This document shows, piece after piece, positions 32,914-44,530 of a DNA stretch of 64,000 nucleotides (position 1 is its first letter; each line of letters opens with the position of its first letter). The stretch covers positions 3,583,461 to 3,647,460 of the forward strand of contig JAJEKV010000086.1 in the NCBI GenBank assembly GCA_021234155.1, written 5' to 3'. The DNA comes from Isoetes taiwanensis. Lineage: Eukaryota; Streptophyta; Lycopodiopsida; Isoetales; Isoetaceae. The position numbers were made by a program, and so were the translations under genes. The notes beneath the pieces were generated by a model. The model did not search any database and had not been told where the DNA came from. It saw nothing but the letters and a program-made list of their open reading frames with translations.

Positions 32914-35011
32914 CTATGTCCCCCCACATGTCAACAATGTATTTTGAATGCGAGCAGGTCTTGGTCTTTTGCCATTTGCATCCCATGCATAATGTATGGC
33001 ATCTAACTTCTCATACCTTGATGGATCCGATGGATTGGGTCGCCAACGTTTAGTTAAGCAACCTGTATAGTCACGACCAACAGGCATCCACCATGATACA
33101 TAAATGTGACCATAATTGGTAGACTCGGATCTAGGATGGCATCTTCTTTCCAGAAAAGCCCAACCACGTTGGAGTTTCATCATCTCCGTGTCCGACTAAA
33201 ACAAACATACCTTTCGTAACATGTGCATGAGGATCGAAGTCATCCATAGGCAATACTTGGGCCGCCCATCTGGCGGCCCACAATATGTAGGCAAAGGTCT
33301 TACAAGCACAAATGCTTCATCGACCTCTGAGTAAATGCAAATTGTAGAGTTCTTGCCTTGTACGCAACCAAAAGTTATCATTTTGAGGTCGCCCCGGAGA
33401 TACATCTTCCAAACACAAAAGAATCTCGTTCCAAAGAATCCATAGTTGCTTTGTACCGTCGTGCAAACACACTATCTTCTTGATTTTTTGCGAAGGAATT
33501 CCATAATGCTATGTACTTGCGTCTTGTCAGTCGAACCGTGCCGGGAGATCTTTCAATGTCTTCCTTGGAGGGATATTTTTTAGGCACCCTGTTGGTAACG
33601 TTGGCTCACCATTTTCATCCTCCTTCCACATTCTTATTCCATTTTCTGGAATCCACTCTTTATGGGTTGGCCGCATCTTATATTGCATAATGGGTCATTT
33701 CCCATCCATTTTAAATCGAATAGCAATGGGTCGGTATGGCTGTTAGACGTTGGCCCTTATCGTGGATATATCCCTTGACAAAGCCTTTCCAATCTGGAAC
33801 TTCATCCACAAAATATGGAACAGAGACTTTGCATTGCACTTGCTAAACAAATAAAGCAACTCGTGCAAAGTTAGAGCATCCGATGAACTCATTAACGCGT
33901 CGAAAAGTTCCCAAACAATGCATCAATATCGTCATGAGTGTGCCCAACCATCATGAAACCAACCGAATCTCATCGAATACCTTAAGCCATGTCAAATAAG
34001 AGAGGTAGGAGAACACATATCTATTTTTATTTTGACCCGATGTATGCATTATCCAACCTGTAAGTAGAGATTTCGAGGAAGAGGATTGAAGCCTTCTAAG
34101 TTGGCACTAGAAGATGAAGGCATCTTCTCTTGTGTCCGCACTAGCTTATGCTTTGCAGGTGGTCGAGTATCTTTTAGGGCTTGCATCAATTTGCAATCAG
34201 AGTTCTCGCTTCCACACAAATCACCACACTTGTCTTCTTCCGGCAACTCAAGATAGTGTAGGATCCTAGAAAGTGATCCAACATGAAAGTTTGAGTCATC
34301 CTTCCAAAGATCAAGAGAGAAATGGCCATAAGCCCGTCCACCATGACCATGTGTCAATGCTCCCGTCAAAATTTTGCTCTTCAAGCGATCTCCTCTCCAA
34401 AAACGACTTTGCTTGAGATGGTGACTTCTTGGTGTGAGTGTTTTGACCTGATCCATCTTATCATGTATTATGCGAGGTGACTTTACGGGGCGAACGATGT
34501 GATAATGCACGCCAATGCCAATATTGACTCCCTACAGAACGTTGTTCCAACATATGTGCCCGCCGTTGAATTGAAAGGTTGCGCCTCTCCCTTGTATCTT
34601 TTGTTCTTTCCAATTTACGCTTGATGACTACACATATGTTACACTTGGAGAATCTTTGTATTTTTTGCTATCTTCGACGCCCTGAAACTCTTTCTTCCAA
34701 ATATTGTAAAAAGAGGGCAAGGTTACACTCTTTCCTCGTCAATTCTTCCACCACGGTAAAAAGCCCACCTCCTTATGTATGCTCTTCTTATTAAGGATGG
34801 AAGGAAGTTTGCGAACATTCTCCCTTATATCATCCTTTCCTTTTTTGCTTCTATGTGGAATGCTCTCTGCATTCTCACTAATGAAGGTATCAAGCACACT
34901 TTCTGTAGCTAGTGTCACAGATCTAGGCTTCTTAGAGCCTGTATTACCATGCTCCGCCCGTTTTCCACCTAACTCGAACCTCTTCCTCCAACTATAAAAC
35001 GTAGACTGAGC
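32914..35011 (-). pseudogene. DUF7869-type protein gene, 3' part, frameshifted
   Basis: On the minus strand, in changing frames: VAQSTFYSWRKRFELGGKRA, a helix-turn-helix-like start (about 34960-35005); ENAESIPHRSKKG; RIIHDKMDQVKTLTP, LTGALTHGHGG.AYGHFSLDLW and DDSNF (34300-34470), the DUF7869 core; NPLPRNLYLQV (34050); MMVGHTHDDIDALFG (33905-33950); and a C-terminal module with VSWWMPVG and KRWRPNPSDPSRYEKLD (32960-33110). DUF7869 proteins have DDE-nuclease-like features and are usually mobile-element-related. Stops and frameshifts throughout show decay. The gene continues upstream at 37274. Confidence 0.72.
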
Positions 35012-35611
35012 AACTAACAAAGTTTAAAATGAAACGCACTTATTTGCTGCAAACGCACTTCAAAAGGAATCTTTGAAAGATTCCCTAAAATTCCCTTAAA
35101 AAATGCCCTTTTCTTGGTATATTTGTGACAAGTGTGACAATTTGAATATTTTAGGCACCATTTTTGGAGGGGAATTTGAACTCAGCTTCCATTCAAAATT
35201 GTTTGGTACCATTTTTTGACCCCCTAGTTTGGTTTGAGAAATAGTAATATTTTTAAGGACAAAACAAAATAGACATTGAAAAAAAACAGCAAGCGCTAAG
35301 AGTGCCCAAAAACGTATTTAGTTCAAAGTTTATAAATTCACTACAAAATTATGAACAAAATTGCAAAAAATGCAACACATTTTGATATTGCCTCAATGAA
35401 GCAAATATTGTCACCTTAAAGTATGCCTCACACGCGAGGTGAAGTCGAAGATGCTTGCGCTTTGCTTTATACACTTGCTCTTATTTGCTCCTCCAGCTTG
35501 CTATAGACTTCTGTATCTGCATGATGGCGGCGTATGTATCCAATCTGACTTTTTTAAACTTTGTAATTTATTTGTTCTCTGTAGTCTTTAGTTTCTTCCA
35601 AATAAATTTCA

Positions 35612-35996
35612 AGATGGTATAAATTTATACCTTAATAGATAGTAATATGTGGACATAGTATGCTAGAGAGTTCGCACGGTATAAATTTATACCGCAAGAA
35701 GACTTGAGCGGTATAGATTTATACAACAAAAGAACTCGAGCGGTATAAATTTATACAGCAAAAGGACTCGAGCGGTATAAATTTATACCGCAAAAGGACC
35801 CAAGCGGTATAAATTTATACCGCAAGAGGACCCAAGCGGTATAAATTTATACCAAAGATATATATATATGTATATTATATAAATATATAATATATATATA
35901 ACATATATATTTACATATATATATCCGAAAAAAAGAGAAGTCTTGCGGTATAAATCTATACCGCGAGACTTCCTGCGGTATAAATTTATACCGTTT
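35612..35996. repeat. array of GGTATAAATTTATACC palindromes
   Basis: About nine copies of the perfect 16-bp palindrome GGTATAAATTTATACC, most extended to GCGGTATAAATTTATACCGC, spaced about 31 bp apart by GCAAAAGGACCCGAGC-like linkers at 35678-35860, with two more at 35945-35996. A tenth lies inside the ORF at 36751. (TATA)n microsatellites follow at 35860-36095. Confidence 0.9.
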
Positions 35997-36395
35997 TTTT
36001 TTTTATATATACAAATATGTGAACGTATATATATTGAATATATATATATATATTAACATGTATAAGATGTATATAGATATATATATACATAAAATATGTA
36101 GTCCAGGAGTATAAGTTTATATTGTGCAAAATCTTGTGGGGTCTTTCTTGCTCCCAAAGGTTTTTGCAACTTAATACTGTTGAAATAACACACTCAAGGG
36201 ATAATTTTATGCAGTTTTCTTAGTTTTTTAGTTCAAAAAGTTCTAAAATAGTTCTAAATTCTCTGACCTTGTAATGCAATGTTAGAGCATAAATTAGTCG
36301 AATCCCGTTGTTATTTTTACTTTTTTTTCTCTACACACATGCTAACTTCACTTTAGGCAGCTCAAAAACTGCTTCTAAAGGCAAAGGACCCCAAA

Positions 36396-36908
36396 ATGTT
36401 ATGGAGACACATGTGTTCAACGAGAAGGAAACTACGTAGTTTGTCCATAGGGGTGCGAGGAGTAGCAACCCCTCAAAAGTTTACCTATTTCTTTGCAAAC
36501 GGACAAAAAAAAAAGCAAGATAGACAAATACTTCTCTGGGAGAAATGTGCAAAGGCAGCCTTTTCGCTACATGATGATGGAATTGTGCTGAAGACTCTCA
36601 ACATTGACAAGGAGCTTGACTATCTTCTCAACATCACTACATTGTGGATTGGTATTGTGCAAGCCCAAAGACATGATGAATACATCTCCGAGAACAACAA
36701 AGAAGGCCATGTAATCACAGAGCTTCACTACTTCAACTTCTGTTTCCTCGGTATAAATTTATACTTTGATCGTCCGGTTGGAACTTCAACTAACCGCATG
36801 ATTTCGCGGGATGTATTATCATTTGTAATACCATATGATGCAAAAACAATAATTTTTCATTCAAGCAGTTTGTTCAACTGTCTCCCAATGTCTTTTAAGG
36901 TCAATTAG
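36396..36908 (+). CDS. ORF in TIR element, unidentified
   Basis: 170 codons from an ATG to a TAG. The stretch KCAKAAFSLHDDGIVLKTLN...ITELHYFNFCFLG looks like real protein; the first ~40 residues overlap another frame that also looks coding (THVFNEKE..VHRGARSSNP), suggesting a frameshift near 36480. It contains one copy of the GGTATAAATTTATA motif as codons for GINLYF. I do not recognise the family and cannot say whether it is a transposase remnant or captured sequence. Confidence 0.4.
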   Translation: MLWRHMCSTRRKLRSLSIGVRGVATPQKFTYFFANGQKKKQDRQILLWEKCAKAAFSLHDDGIVLKTLNIDKELDYLLNITTLWIGIVQAQRHDEYISENNKEGHVITELHYFNFCFLGINLYFDRPVGTSTNRMISRDVLSFVIPYDAKTIIFHSSSLFNCLPMSFKVN

Positions 36909-37273
36909 GATGTTTAGTCAAAATGGTTGTGAAATAACAAATTTTTTGTCTTCTATAACAGCCAATATAAACGTTCTAAGGGATAAGATACAAAAGCGTC
37001 TAATTTTTTCATATGAGTTTGCCCCATAATAAATCTTTGGCTTTCGTAGTGGTCCTTTTTCCCTCTAAAATGAGATATTTTTCTTTGTTGTTCTTCTCCT
37101 TAATGTTAAGTCTTCCTAAAATGTCTGTTTTCATGAGCAGTTTTATAAATCTTTAGACACAAGATAGTAAAAGAGTCCTTTTTAGGGGTATTTTAGAATT
37201 TTGTAAATTTTTAGAAGGAATCTTTCAAACGCACTTCTTAAATAAGTGCGTTTCATTTTAAACCTTGTTAACT

Positions 37274-38360
37274 CCTAAAGCCACGCCGCCATGCATGTGA
37301 GACAAAGACTCCACTCCCGCAGACCACTACTTTTCGCCTCCGGACCGCCTGTATAAGTTACACTCAACACATCAAAAACAAGCGTAATCCTGGCACTGCT
37401 TGATTGAGAATAAAATTCTTTTCTTAAGGCACATACTTGCTGTCGGCTCAGTTTTTTGACACATTCGTCCCTGCAGCATGTTGATTTTAGAGCACTCTTG
37501 ATTGCCTTGGAAGCGCACATCCTCTCCTCCTTGCCATCCCCCTTTGGTTCCCTCCTGACCCTCTTCATATATGTATATTTCCTTTTCCTCTTGAATTGCT
37601 TCTCAACATCAGCTTCCAAGCACTCAACTTCTAAATCATCATGTTCGAGAGCAGCAAGAGCTTGTAAATGTTGTGAAACTGTCCTACCATCATGAAGCAA
37701 AACAAAGATGGGTCTCCCAAGTTACTAGATCGTTAGCTATAGGCCTCTCGGCTGACAAGCATGACATGACACGATATTTTGGTTTCCCGTTGGATCTATT
37801 ATGTTACCCAATGAAAGCCCGACCTTTGATACACCCAAGAACTCATCGTCCTATAGCATCCCGAGGATCACTAAAGACTATATTAAGCCTCCAGAATATT
37901 TAGATCCGGTCTGCGGGAGTGAAGGATGTAGCATGGCAAACCTAGTAGATCTGCTTGCGAGTAGTAGATCGCCTCATCTTCTTCGTGGCTTAAACAACCC
38001 GAGACCAAGGCGGGCAGCTAGATTCTCATGACCTCCAATCTCCTCTACTATCTCGTCTTCTTCATTTGTTGCTATGTTGCTTGGTTCACCACAGTGAGCA
38101 GTGAAACTGATGTCCGGCGGGCTACTGACAGATGGTGGACTACTAGATGAATCCTCTTGTGAAGAGGGCAAATTGAGGGATCTCGAAGACGTATCTTCAC
38201 TTGAGGGCCACTCATTTGGTTTTACATCCCTCTTAAGGCCACTGAATGAATGTGCCTACTGCTTCACCAATGTTATCTGCCCCTCCACAGGGGACTGGAA
38301 GCTCTGTCGATGGGATCACGGACTCTGTGACCTCAATTGCTACATTTGAAGGATCTATTT
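37274..38360 (-). pseudogene. DUF7869-type protein gene, 5' part
   Basis: The minus strand reads, from about 38360 down, an acidic serine-rich N terminus (SQEDSSSSPPSVSSPPDIS.., NEEDEIVEEIGGHEN), an interrupted stretch, then LLHDGRTVSQHLQALAALEHD, a basic segment FKRKRKYTYMKRVRRE, and a cysteine module KSTCCRDECVKKLSRQQVCALRKEFYSQS typical of this class of proteins. It then joins, across the 2254-bp TIR element, to the helix-turn-helix part at 35005. The stretch 37700-37980 has several stops. The start codon is not certain. Confidence 0.6.
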
Positions 38361-38628
38361 CCTTCCCATAAAGAGTGGTTCTATTCAAAATATGTCCCCG
38401 GGCAACAATTGTCCTTAGGACCTAATAGGTTGTGCAGGGGAAAATTAAACCTGTTTCAATCAAGCAAGGCGATACTTTTCAGAACATATGAAATAGAGGA
38501 AAAATAAGCAAAAAATAAGAGAAAATGGCGCTATTTAGTACAAAAGTATAAATTTTGGTCCAAAGTTGGAGCTAAATGGCGCCATGGCGCTATTTGGTGT
38601 AACGGTGAACACTTGGATCAAATGGCCA

Positions 38629-38775
38629 TGGCTATTATTTGGTCGAAATGGTGTTTGGATCATGGCCATTTGATCCAAATTCACACCTATGAATGTGCCA
38701 TAGGTGTGAATTTGGATCAAATGGCTTCATGGCCATTTGATCCAAACACCATTTCGACCAAATGGCGCCATGGCG
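38629..38775. repeat. nested inverted repeat
   Basis: GGTCGAAATGGTGTTTGGATCA near 38640 is repeated in reverse as TGATCCAAACACCATTTCGACC near 38740, and between them TTTGATCCAAATTCACACCTATG pairs with CATAGGTGTGAATTTGGATCAAA. The fold is a ~60-bp-armed hairpin with ATGGCGCCAT-type palindromes next to it (38575-38600, 38763-38780). Confidence 0.85.
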
Positions 38776-39130
38776 CTATTTGATCCAACACCATTTCGAC
38801 CAAATGGCTTAGCTCCATCACAAAATCTACACGAGGTGCCTATGTTATGCATTCTTGCTCCCATTGCTGTATATGTGTCAATAAGAGCAGGCATGCATAA
38901 CATGGGCACCCCATGCCAACTTTGCAATTGAAACCAAGGTTCTTAGTATCCTAGCAGCATTAATGTCGGCATTTGAACACTCTATACACATGGCGGCAAA
39001 TAGAAACGTAATTTATACCAGAAACAATGGGACTTACTTGATATTAGATAGATCCATAGTGGTATGTCCCGAGCAAGGATAGAACAGGGAAAATCAAGCT
39101 GATCCCAAAGCAGGATATATTGGCGTAAGA

Positions 39131-39242
39131 ATGCGCCAAGAAGAGCGCCAAGAAGAAAGCGCCAAGAAAGATTCGAAAGAAGAAAGCGCCAAGGAGGATT
39201 CGCCAAGAAGAAAGCGCCAAGAAGAAAGCGCCAAGAATCACC
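39131..39242. repeat. GCGCCAAGAAGAAA minisatellite
   Basis: Eight or nine degenerate copies of a 14-15-bp unit GCGCCAAGAAGAAA. The minus-strand frames through it (repeated WRFLLGAFF) are repeat by-products. It lies in the upstream region of the ParB/methyltransferase-like gene. Confidence 0.85.
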
Positions 39243-40119
39243 GGGATTTCGTGGCCTAAGAAGAAAGCGCTGACAAAGACGCGATGCGCCTTTGCAAAGT
39301 TTCTGCCTAGGCCTGAGAAAAGAAGCGCCTTTTGGCGGCGGGCAAAATGAGACGAACATGCGGATTCGAAGCTGAACCGCACGAAAAAACGCCTGCGTCG
39401 TGGCATGGTCGTGATTAAGGGGGAGCACGGGCGGCAAAGAGGGAGCTTTAAAGGCAAAGTACAATTTTCAAAATGGACGATTCAAATTTGGACAGGTTGC
39501 TGTCAAATTTCAACATACCGCGGAATTTTGACTTTTATGTTAATTATGGGCGGAATTTTGAATTTTATGTTCAAATTTGGGCTGGCGTTTAGGCGGAAAT
39601 ATTCAATTTCAAAATTCGAATTGTGGCCGGGTGCATGGGCGCTGGACCGCCACCGCACCTCCGGGCGTGGCAGCGGGCATGGGGGCATGGACCGCCTGGA
39701 CCGCCACGGCACGGGCGGGCGTGGGCGGGGCATGGCATGGGCGCTCACCGCCACGGCATGGGCCGACAAATGATGGGCCCTAGTTGGCGCTGTTTTTCTG
39801 AAGCTTCTCATTAAGCTTTATTCGTTTTCGATTCCGGCTCCAAATAGCCTCGACCTTAGCCGCCGGCGCCCGGCGCCTAGCCCCAAATACTAAGCGCCAG
39901 CGCCCTAAAGCAACCCTTTTCATCCTTTTTTAGTGATTTCTCAAGCCATTTCCCATGATTCAACGCCTCAATACATCTAGATACACACCGGTTTTCGACC
40001 AAATTCAAAGCCTATGAAATGGAAATGGACAATTCTGGAGCTCCTCAAAATGTGGAGACAGAGGCTAGCTTACCTCAAGGTACATGTATGTCGTCTACTT
40101 GCATTGTTTGTTTGGGCTA

Positions 40120-40385
40120 AATGGCGCCACCGCGCTATTTAGATGCATGGTAACCACTTTAGGGTCTTATAGTTGACAAATGGCGCCATGGCGCCATTTG
40201 ATGTGTATTAGCATACATTTGGGACTTGTTGTTGGCAAATGGCGCCATAGCGCCATTTGATGTGTATTAGCTTACCATAGGGCCTTGTTGTTGGCAAATA
40301 GCGCCATGGCGCCATTTGATGTCTATTAGCATACATTTGGAACTTGTTGTTGGCAAATGGCGCCATGGTGCCATTTTTATCTGCG
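40120..40385. repeat. 62-bp tandem repeat with ATGGCGCCAT palindromes in intron 1
   Basis: Four copies of a ~62-bp unit (TTGTTGTTGGCAAATGGCGC.. then GATGTGTATTAGCATACATT). Each holds the nested palindrome ATGGCGCCATGGCGCCAT with at most one or two changes. They lie just after the exon 1 donor. Confidence 0.9.
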
Positions 40386-40439
40386 TCCAGTCCTTTAACA
40401 CTAATGGAGGCAGCGGCATATGTATTCTCCTACAAGTCG

Positions 40440-40775
40440 CAGGTGCCTCGACCCAGTCAGAGCCACTCTCCTTCCAACCATCTTCCGTGAATATTTGGAA
40501 GGGGAGGGGCTCGACTGGTCGAGGCACCTTTCAAACGCAGGAAATGCATTCGTCTTTGCTTCCATTTGCTTATGCCGAACTTCGGATGCAAATGGCCATG
40601 GCGCCATTTGCCTAGTCATCCTGCATGCGCTTGTTACGTTTCTCTCTCCCTCCTACGATGGCGGGTGCCTCCACCCAGTCAGATCCACTCTCCTTCGAAC
40701 CATCTTCCTCGAATATTGCGAAGGGAGTGGTTTGGACTTGGTGGAGGCCTCTTCACCAAACGCGGGGATAGGCAT
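40440..40775. repeat. two tandem hairpins in intron 1
   Basis: 40440-40530 forms a stem between AGGTGCCTCGACCCAGTC and GACTGGTCGAGGCACCTT; 40655-40770 is a second diverged copy (GGGTGCCTCCACCCAGTC against GACTTGGTGGAGGC). Loops share ACCATCTTCC.TGAATATT. Both are followed by ATGGCGCCAT-type sites (near 40592 and 40817). Confidence 0.8.
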
Positions 40776-43700
40776 ATGAAACCGCCTCCGTGCTTATGCA
40801 CTGGACTCACATACAAATGGCGCCACGGCGCCATTTGCCAACCACAACCGATTGTCTGCCTGCTTGTTCTAACCATTTACTGATGCCTCTTTGTTACTGA
40901 TGCCTCTTTGTTGCAGCTATCTTACGTGCGGAAACACAATTTCAATCCGACCAGACTATGATGCTGATAGACAGGCACTGGTGCATGGAAGTAATGCGGG
41001 TGAGCCCCTCTACTGCTACAGGCTCGAAAGGAGAGACTTAAGAGGCCTCGCACCTCCTTATAAGGGAGACAGAACCGCGAAACGGTAGGCATTTACCAGC
41101 CAGGTATCTTGGTCCAAATGAAGTTGGTTGCCAAGAGCGGTCGCGAGGATTGGATCCGGGTGGTCTGTGAGGATACTTTGAAGCAGAAAATAATTGTGTA
41201 CTATGTGGACTGGAAGTTTTATGATCCCACTGTAATGTCTGCTAGCATTGCAAATGTAGCTGGTTCGGCGAAGAAGCAAAATTTGAAGCGCCATCGCATA
41301 ACAAATTGAAGAAGCCGACATCAAAGGTCCACAAGAAATCTTGAGGGGCTTTATGATTCTTCGCGTCGGATGAACGCAGTCTAAAAACTCGCCTTCATTC
41401 GTTGTCAAGGCAATAGCCCAATAGAAACTACCCGCCATTGTGGACACGGCCCGGCTAAAATCAAAGTGGAGCAAGAAGAAGACAAGACAACCTAGGGATA
41501 CACCCGCAAATGACAAAGACTCCTCATCTTCTCGAGGATGTCCAGAACCCGGAGGAAGGGAAGGCTAAGGGCAAGAGGAAAGTTAAGAGAAAGGATCACA
41601 AAGATCCGTGATATGGAAAAGAAGGAAAAGAAGCAAGCTAAAGAAAACGAAGAGAAGGAAAAGGAAGAGAAGGAAGATAAAGAAAAGAGGGAAAAGAAGG
41701 AAAAGAAAAAGGAAAGGAAAGAAAAGGATAGGGAAGGCAAGGGGCAGAAGGAAGAAAAGGCGAGACAGGAAAAGGAGGGAAAGGAAGTGGAGACAGAGGA
41801 AACAGATGGGAAAAAGAAGAAGAAGCACGTGCCGGAGACCATTCGAAAGGAGAGGACACCTAAAAAAAAAGGAGAGCCTCTGACTCCAAGTCCTGGCTGA
41901 AGTCCTAGAAGTGGTGGTGAACCTCCCAGCCCAAGGCATAGCGAGGATCCCTTGGACACACCGGCCAAAAGGGTCCCTATTAAGAAGCCGTGAGCTAAAG
42001 AAGGTCACATTAAGAATAGCTCGGCCCTTGCTAGAGGTGCCCGCAAATCTTCGGGTAGAAAGGTCAAGAGGAAAAGAGGAGAAATACACCGAGAAAAATT
42101 CTTGCAAAAATTTCACGATCATCGGCATCTGTTTCCTCTCGGGGTCACATTCATTAAAAAAATAGACGTGTTCAAATTATATCAAGGGCCAGCAAATCTG
42201 ACATCTAGACCAAGGAATATGGAGCACGTCAAAACTTTGGTGGAGTCCTTTTCAGAGAGACCCACATCCGATCTTCACTCCGTGATGTGATTCCATTCAA
42301 TCCCCTCACAAACAAAGCGGTCCCTTGGAAAACCGAGGATGACCTCATGGGGATGCACTATTATATAGTGAATGGTAATCATTCGCTTATGGCTGCTCGG
42401 CTTGTATGTAGAAGACTTCGGCACACCAAAGTCCCAAGAGCAAATGTCAAAGATTTATCTTGAACGGAATTGCCGAAAGTGTTATCCGCACGATCCAATC
42501 GAAACAGGGAATGCTGCGGCTCGGTTGTGAAGTCAATGATATCATCTGCGAAGACTATTTTCAAAGAGCCATTCATTGATAACATAACCCACCAAGCGGC
42601 AGCAATATGCTCTATCGCGGGAAGCCCTGATCCATTGGGACGCCGGGCAATCTCGGGCCGAGAACCATACAAGGTACATGTTTTAATTTTTACAGAAGAT
42701 TATGAAATGGCGGCCGTGTGGCGCCATTTCCTCACCAAATGGCACCACGGCACCATTTGTTCACCAAATGGCGCCACGGGCCATTTGCTCGATAAATGTT
42801 AGCCTAACTTCTTGTTGTTTTCAGCGTTATCCGGCTTTGGCTGAAGTTACCATCGTGGTAAGCATCCTAAAGATTTCAATCGATGGGTCTTCATGCGAGA
42901 GGACATTTTTCGCTTATTCGTGTCCCTATGGAACTTGTGGAAATCTTGCAAGCTAAAAAGACAACAAGGGTCAAACTATTACACATGGCGGGCAAAAGAA
43001 TCGACTACTTCAAATGACCTACCTACGAGGTGCATGAGGGGTATGGACTACAAGACCGGGGTTACCTTCCGTGAAGTCTTTGGATGGGAAGACCTTCGTC
43101 CAAGGTCACCAAAGTGATTATCTGGTGTAAGCAATTCTTCAAAGGCAAGGGCAAAGACACTAAGATCCATATCTTTCTTGAAGAAGGAGATTTTTGCATA
43201 CGTGAAGGATAATTTTCCGAGGAAGTTCAAGTCCTTCATCGATCTCGATTGCAGGTCTTGCGGGCTTGAGGATACCGCCTGATTTCCATGGCCACCTTGC
43301 ATAGTAAGTGGGTTGAAACCGAGTGAGCAAGGAAGGCATTTTTCGGTAACGTGCCACCGCCTTGGCAAGATTCATACGCAATGTTGTCTTGAAGAGAGGG
43401 ATCTCAAGACTTCCGTTCTGCGAAGTTGAACTAACAGAACGACAAGGGACAAGTTGTTTGCACTCCCCGTGCGGTATCCTTGATTGCCCCGGACACTAGA
43501 GGCATATTTCCAATGTGGGACAAAACCACACTAACAAATTTCTTTAATACAAATTGTAAAGAACACCACGGTGATTCTTTTGGATAGTGGTCTTTGCAAG
43601 GCGGACACAACTTTTGATTTCATCTGTATTGGATGATCCGGATTCGGATCCGAGTTTATATTGGCATGTATGAGGGCCGAATACAAGAATCCGCCTCCCG

Positions 43701-43906
43701 GGGAGTTCGGGAGGCCCATTCACTAGTGTATGCCACAAAGATTCAGGCCACTGAAGGTCCTCCCCCCCGGCAATTGACCTCAAGTTCCCCTTCAACGATC
43801 ATCCTCAAGAACCGCCACCGGTTCACGTGCCCTAACGAAGAAGAAGGCGGGGAGACCGAGGCTATGGCCCGGTAAGCTCTGCAGCAATGGCGGTCAGGTA
43901 CAGACC

Positions 43907-44530
43907 CGGGGATAGGTTCAATACGGCAGACGTTTTATACGAATGCGATGAATTGTATGATACGGGCACAAATTTGCCGTATAAAACATAAAAAAAATAC
44001 TGAAAAAATAATTCCGGCGTCCCGGAAGATTTTCGCGTCTGTGAAAACAACTATATCTCAGCGTCTGAAAAATTTTCGCCAGCGTCTGTGAAACCTTCAG
44101 AGCACGTCTGCAAACCAAATTTTTTTGACGCTCGAAAACAAAAGCGCGCCACAGACGCGGACTTTTTGGCGTCGCATTTAGTTGTTTTGGCGTCAGCGCA
44201 AAAAATCTTCCGACGCCGGAATTGTTTTTTGCCGTATTTTTTTTTTGAACACCGTATTTGCTTTAAGCGTCTGCTGAAATGAATGGATAGCGTCTGCCAA
44301 ATAATTTTCGCGCACGCTATCCGCACTTTCGGCGTCTGCCGCGAATGTCGGGCCTGTCCTTTTCTTGCGATTCTTTCTATTTCGGCGTCGCGAAAAAATT
44401 TTCTGCGTCTGCCAAGATTTTTTTTCCTACGGCGAGGTATTTATCGTTAAATCGTATTTTTATTAAAAAATCGTATTTTTTAACTTTATCGTCGAAATTT
44501 TAATTTTGTGCATTATAGAACCTATCCACG
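43907..44530. mobile_element. hAT-type MITE, copy 2 (in unit 1)
   Basis: Ends CGGGGATAGGTTCAATACG and TATAGAACCTATCCACG match copy 1 at 32216. The interior is again rich in GCGTCTG(TGA) words. It sits at the same place in the methyltransferase-like gene as copy 3, so the insertion predates the duplication. No clean 8-bp duplication remains. Confidence 0.8.

Larger units (their letters stand above)
35016..37269. mobile_element. 2254-bp TIR element nested in the DUF7869 gene
   Basis: 30-bp inverted ends, AACAAAGTTTAAAATGAAAC... at 35016-35045 and its complement at 37240-37269 (one mismatch), flanked by the 4-bp direct repeat AACT (35012-35015 and 37270-37273). Removing the element and one AACT joins the DUF7869 gene in frame as GVALGVAQSTFYSW. 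Subterminal GGAATCTTT(G/C)A motifs occur on both sides. A 4-bp target duplication with these ends does not match a superfamily I can name. Its only long ORF is 36396-36908, so it is probably non-autonomous. Confidence 0.85.

Noticed and set aside
35612-35996. CRISPR-like array
   Set aside because: Repeats are perfect palindromes with near-identical linkers, in a plant DNA transposon; no cas genes and no variable spacers.
38982-39464. Minus-strand frames of 137-160 codons
   Set aside because: The repeated WRFLLGAFF-like sequence is the translation of a GCGCCAAGAAG minisatellite.
41492-42128. Minus-strand frames rich in F, L and S opposite the Lys/Glu-rich segment
   Set aside because: Shadow of the low-complexity plus-strand coding region; the same occurs at 46199-46641.
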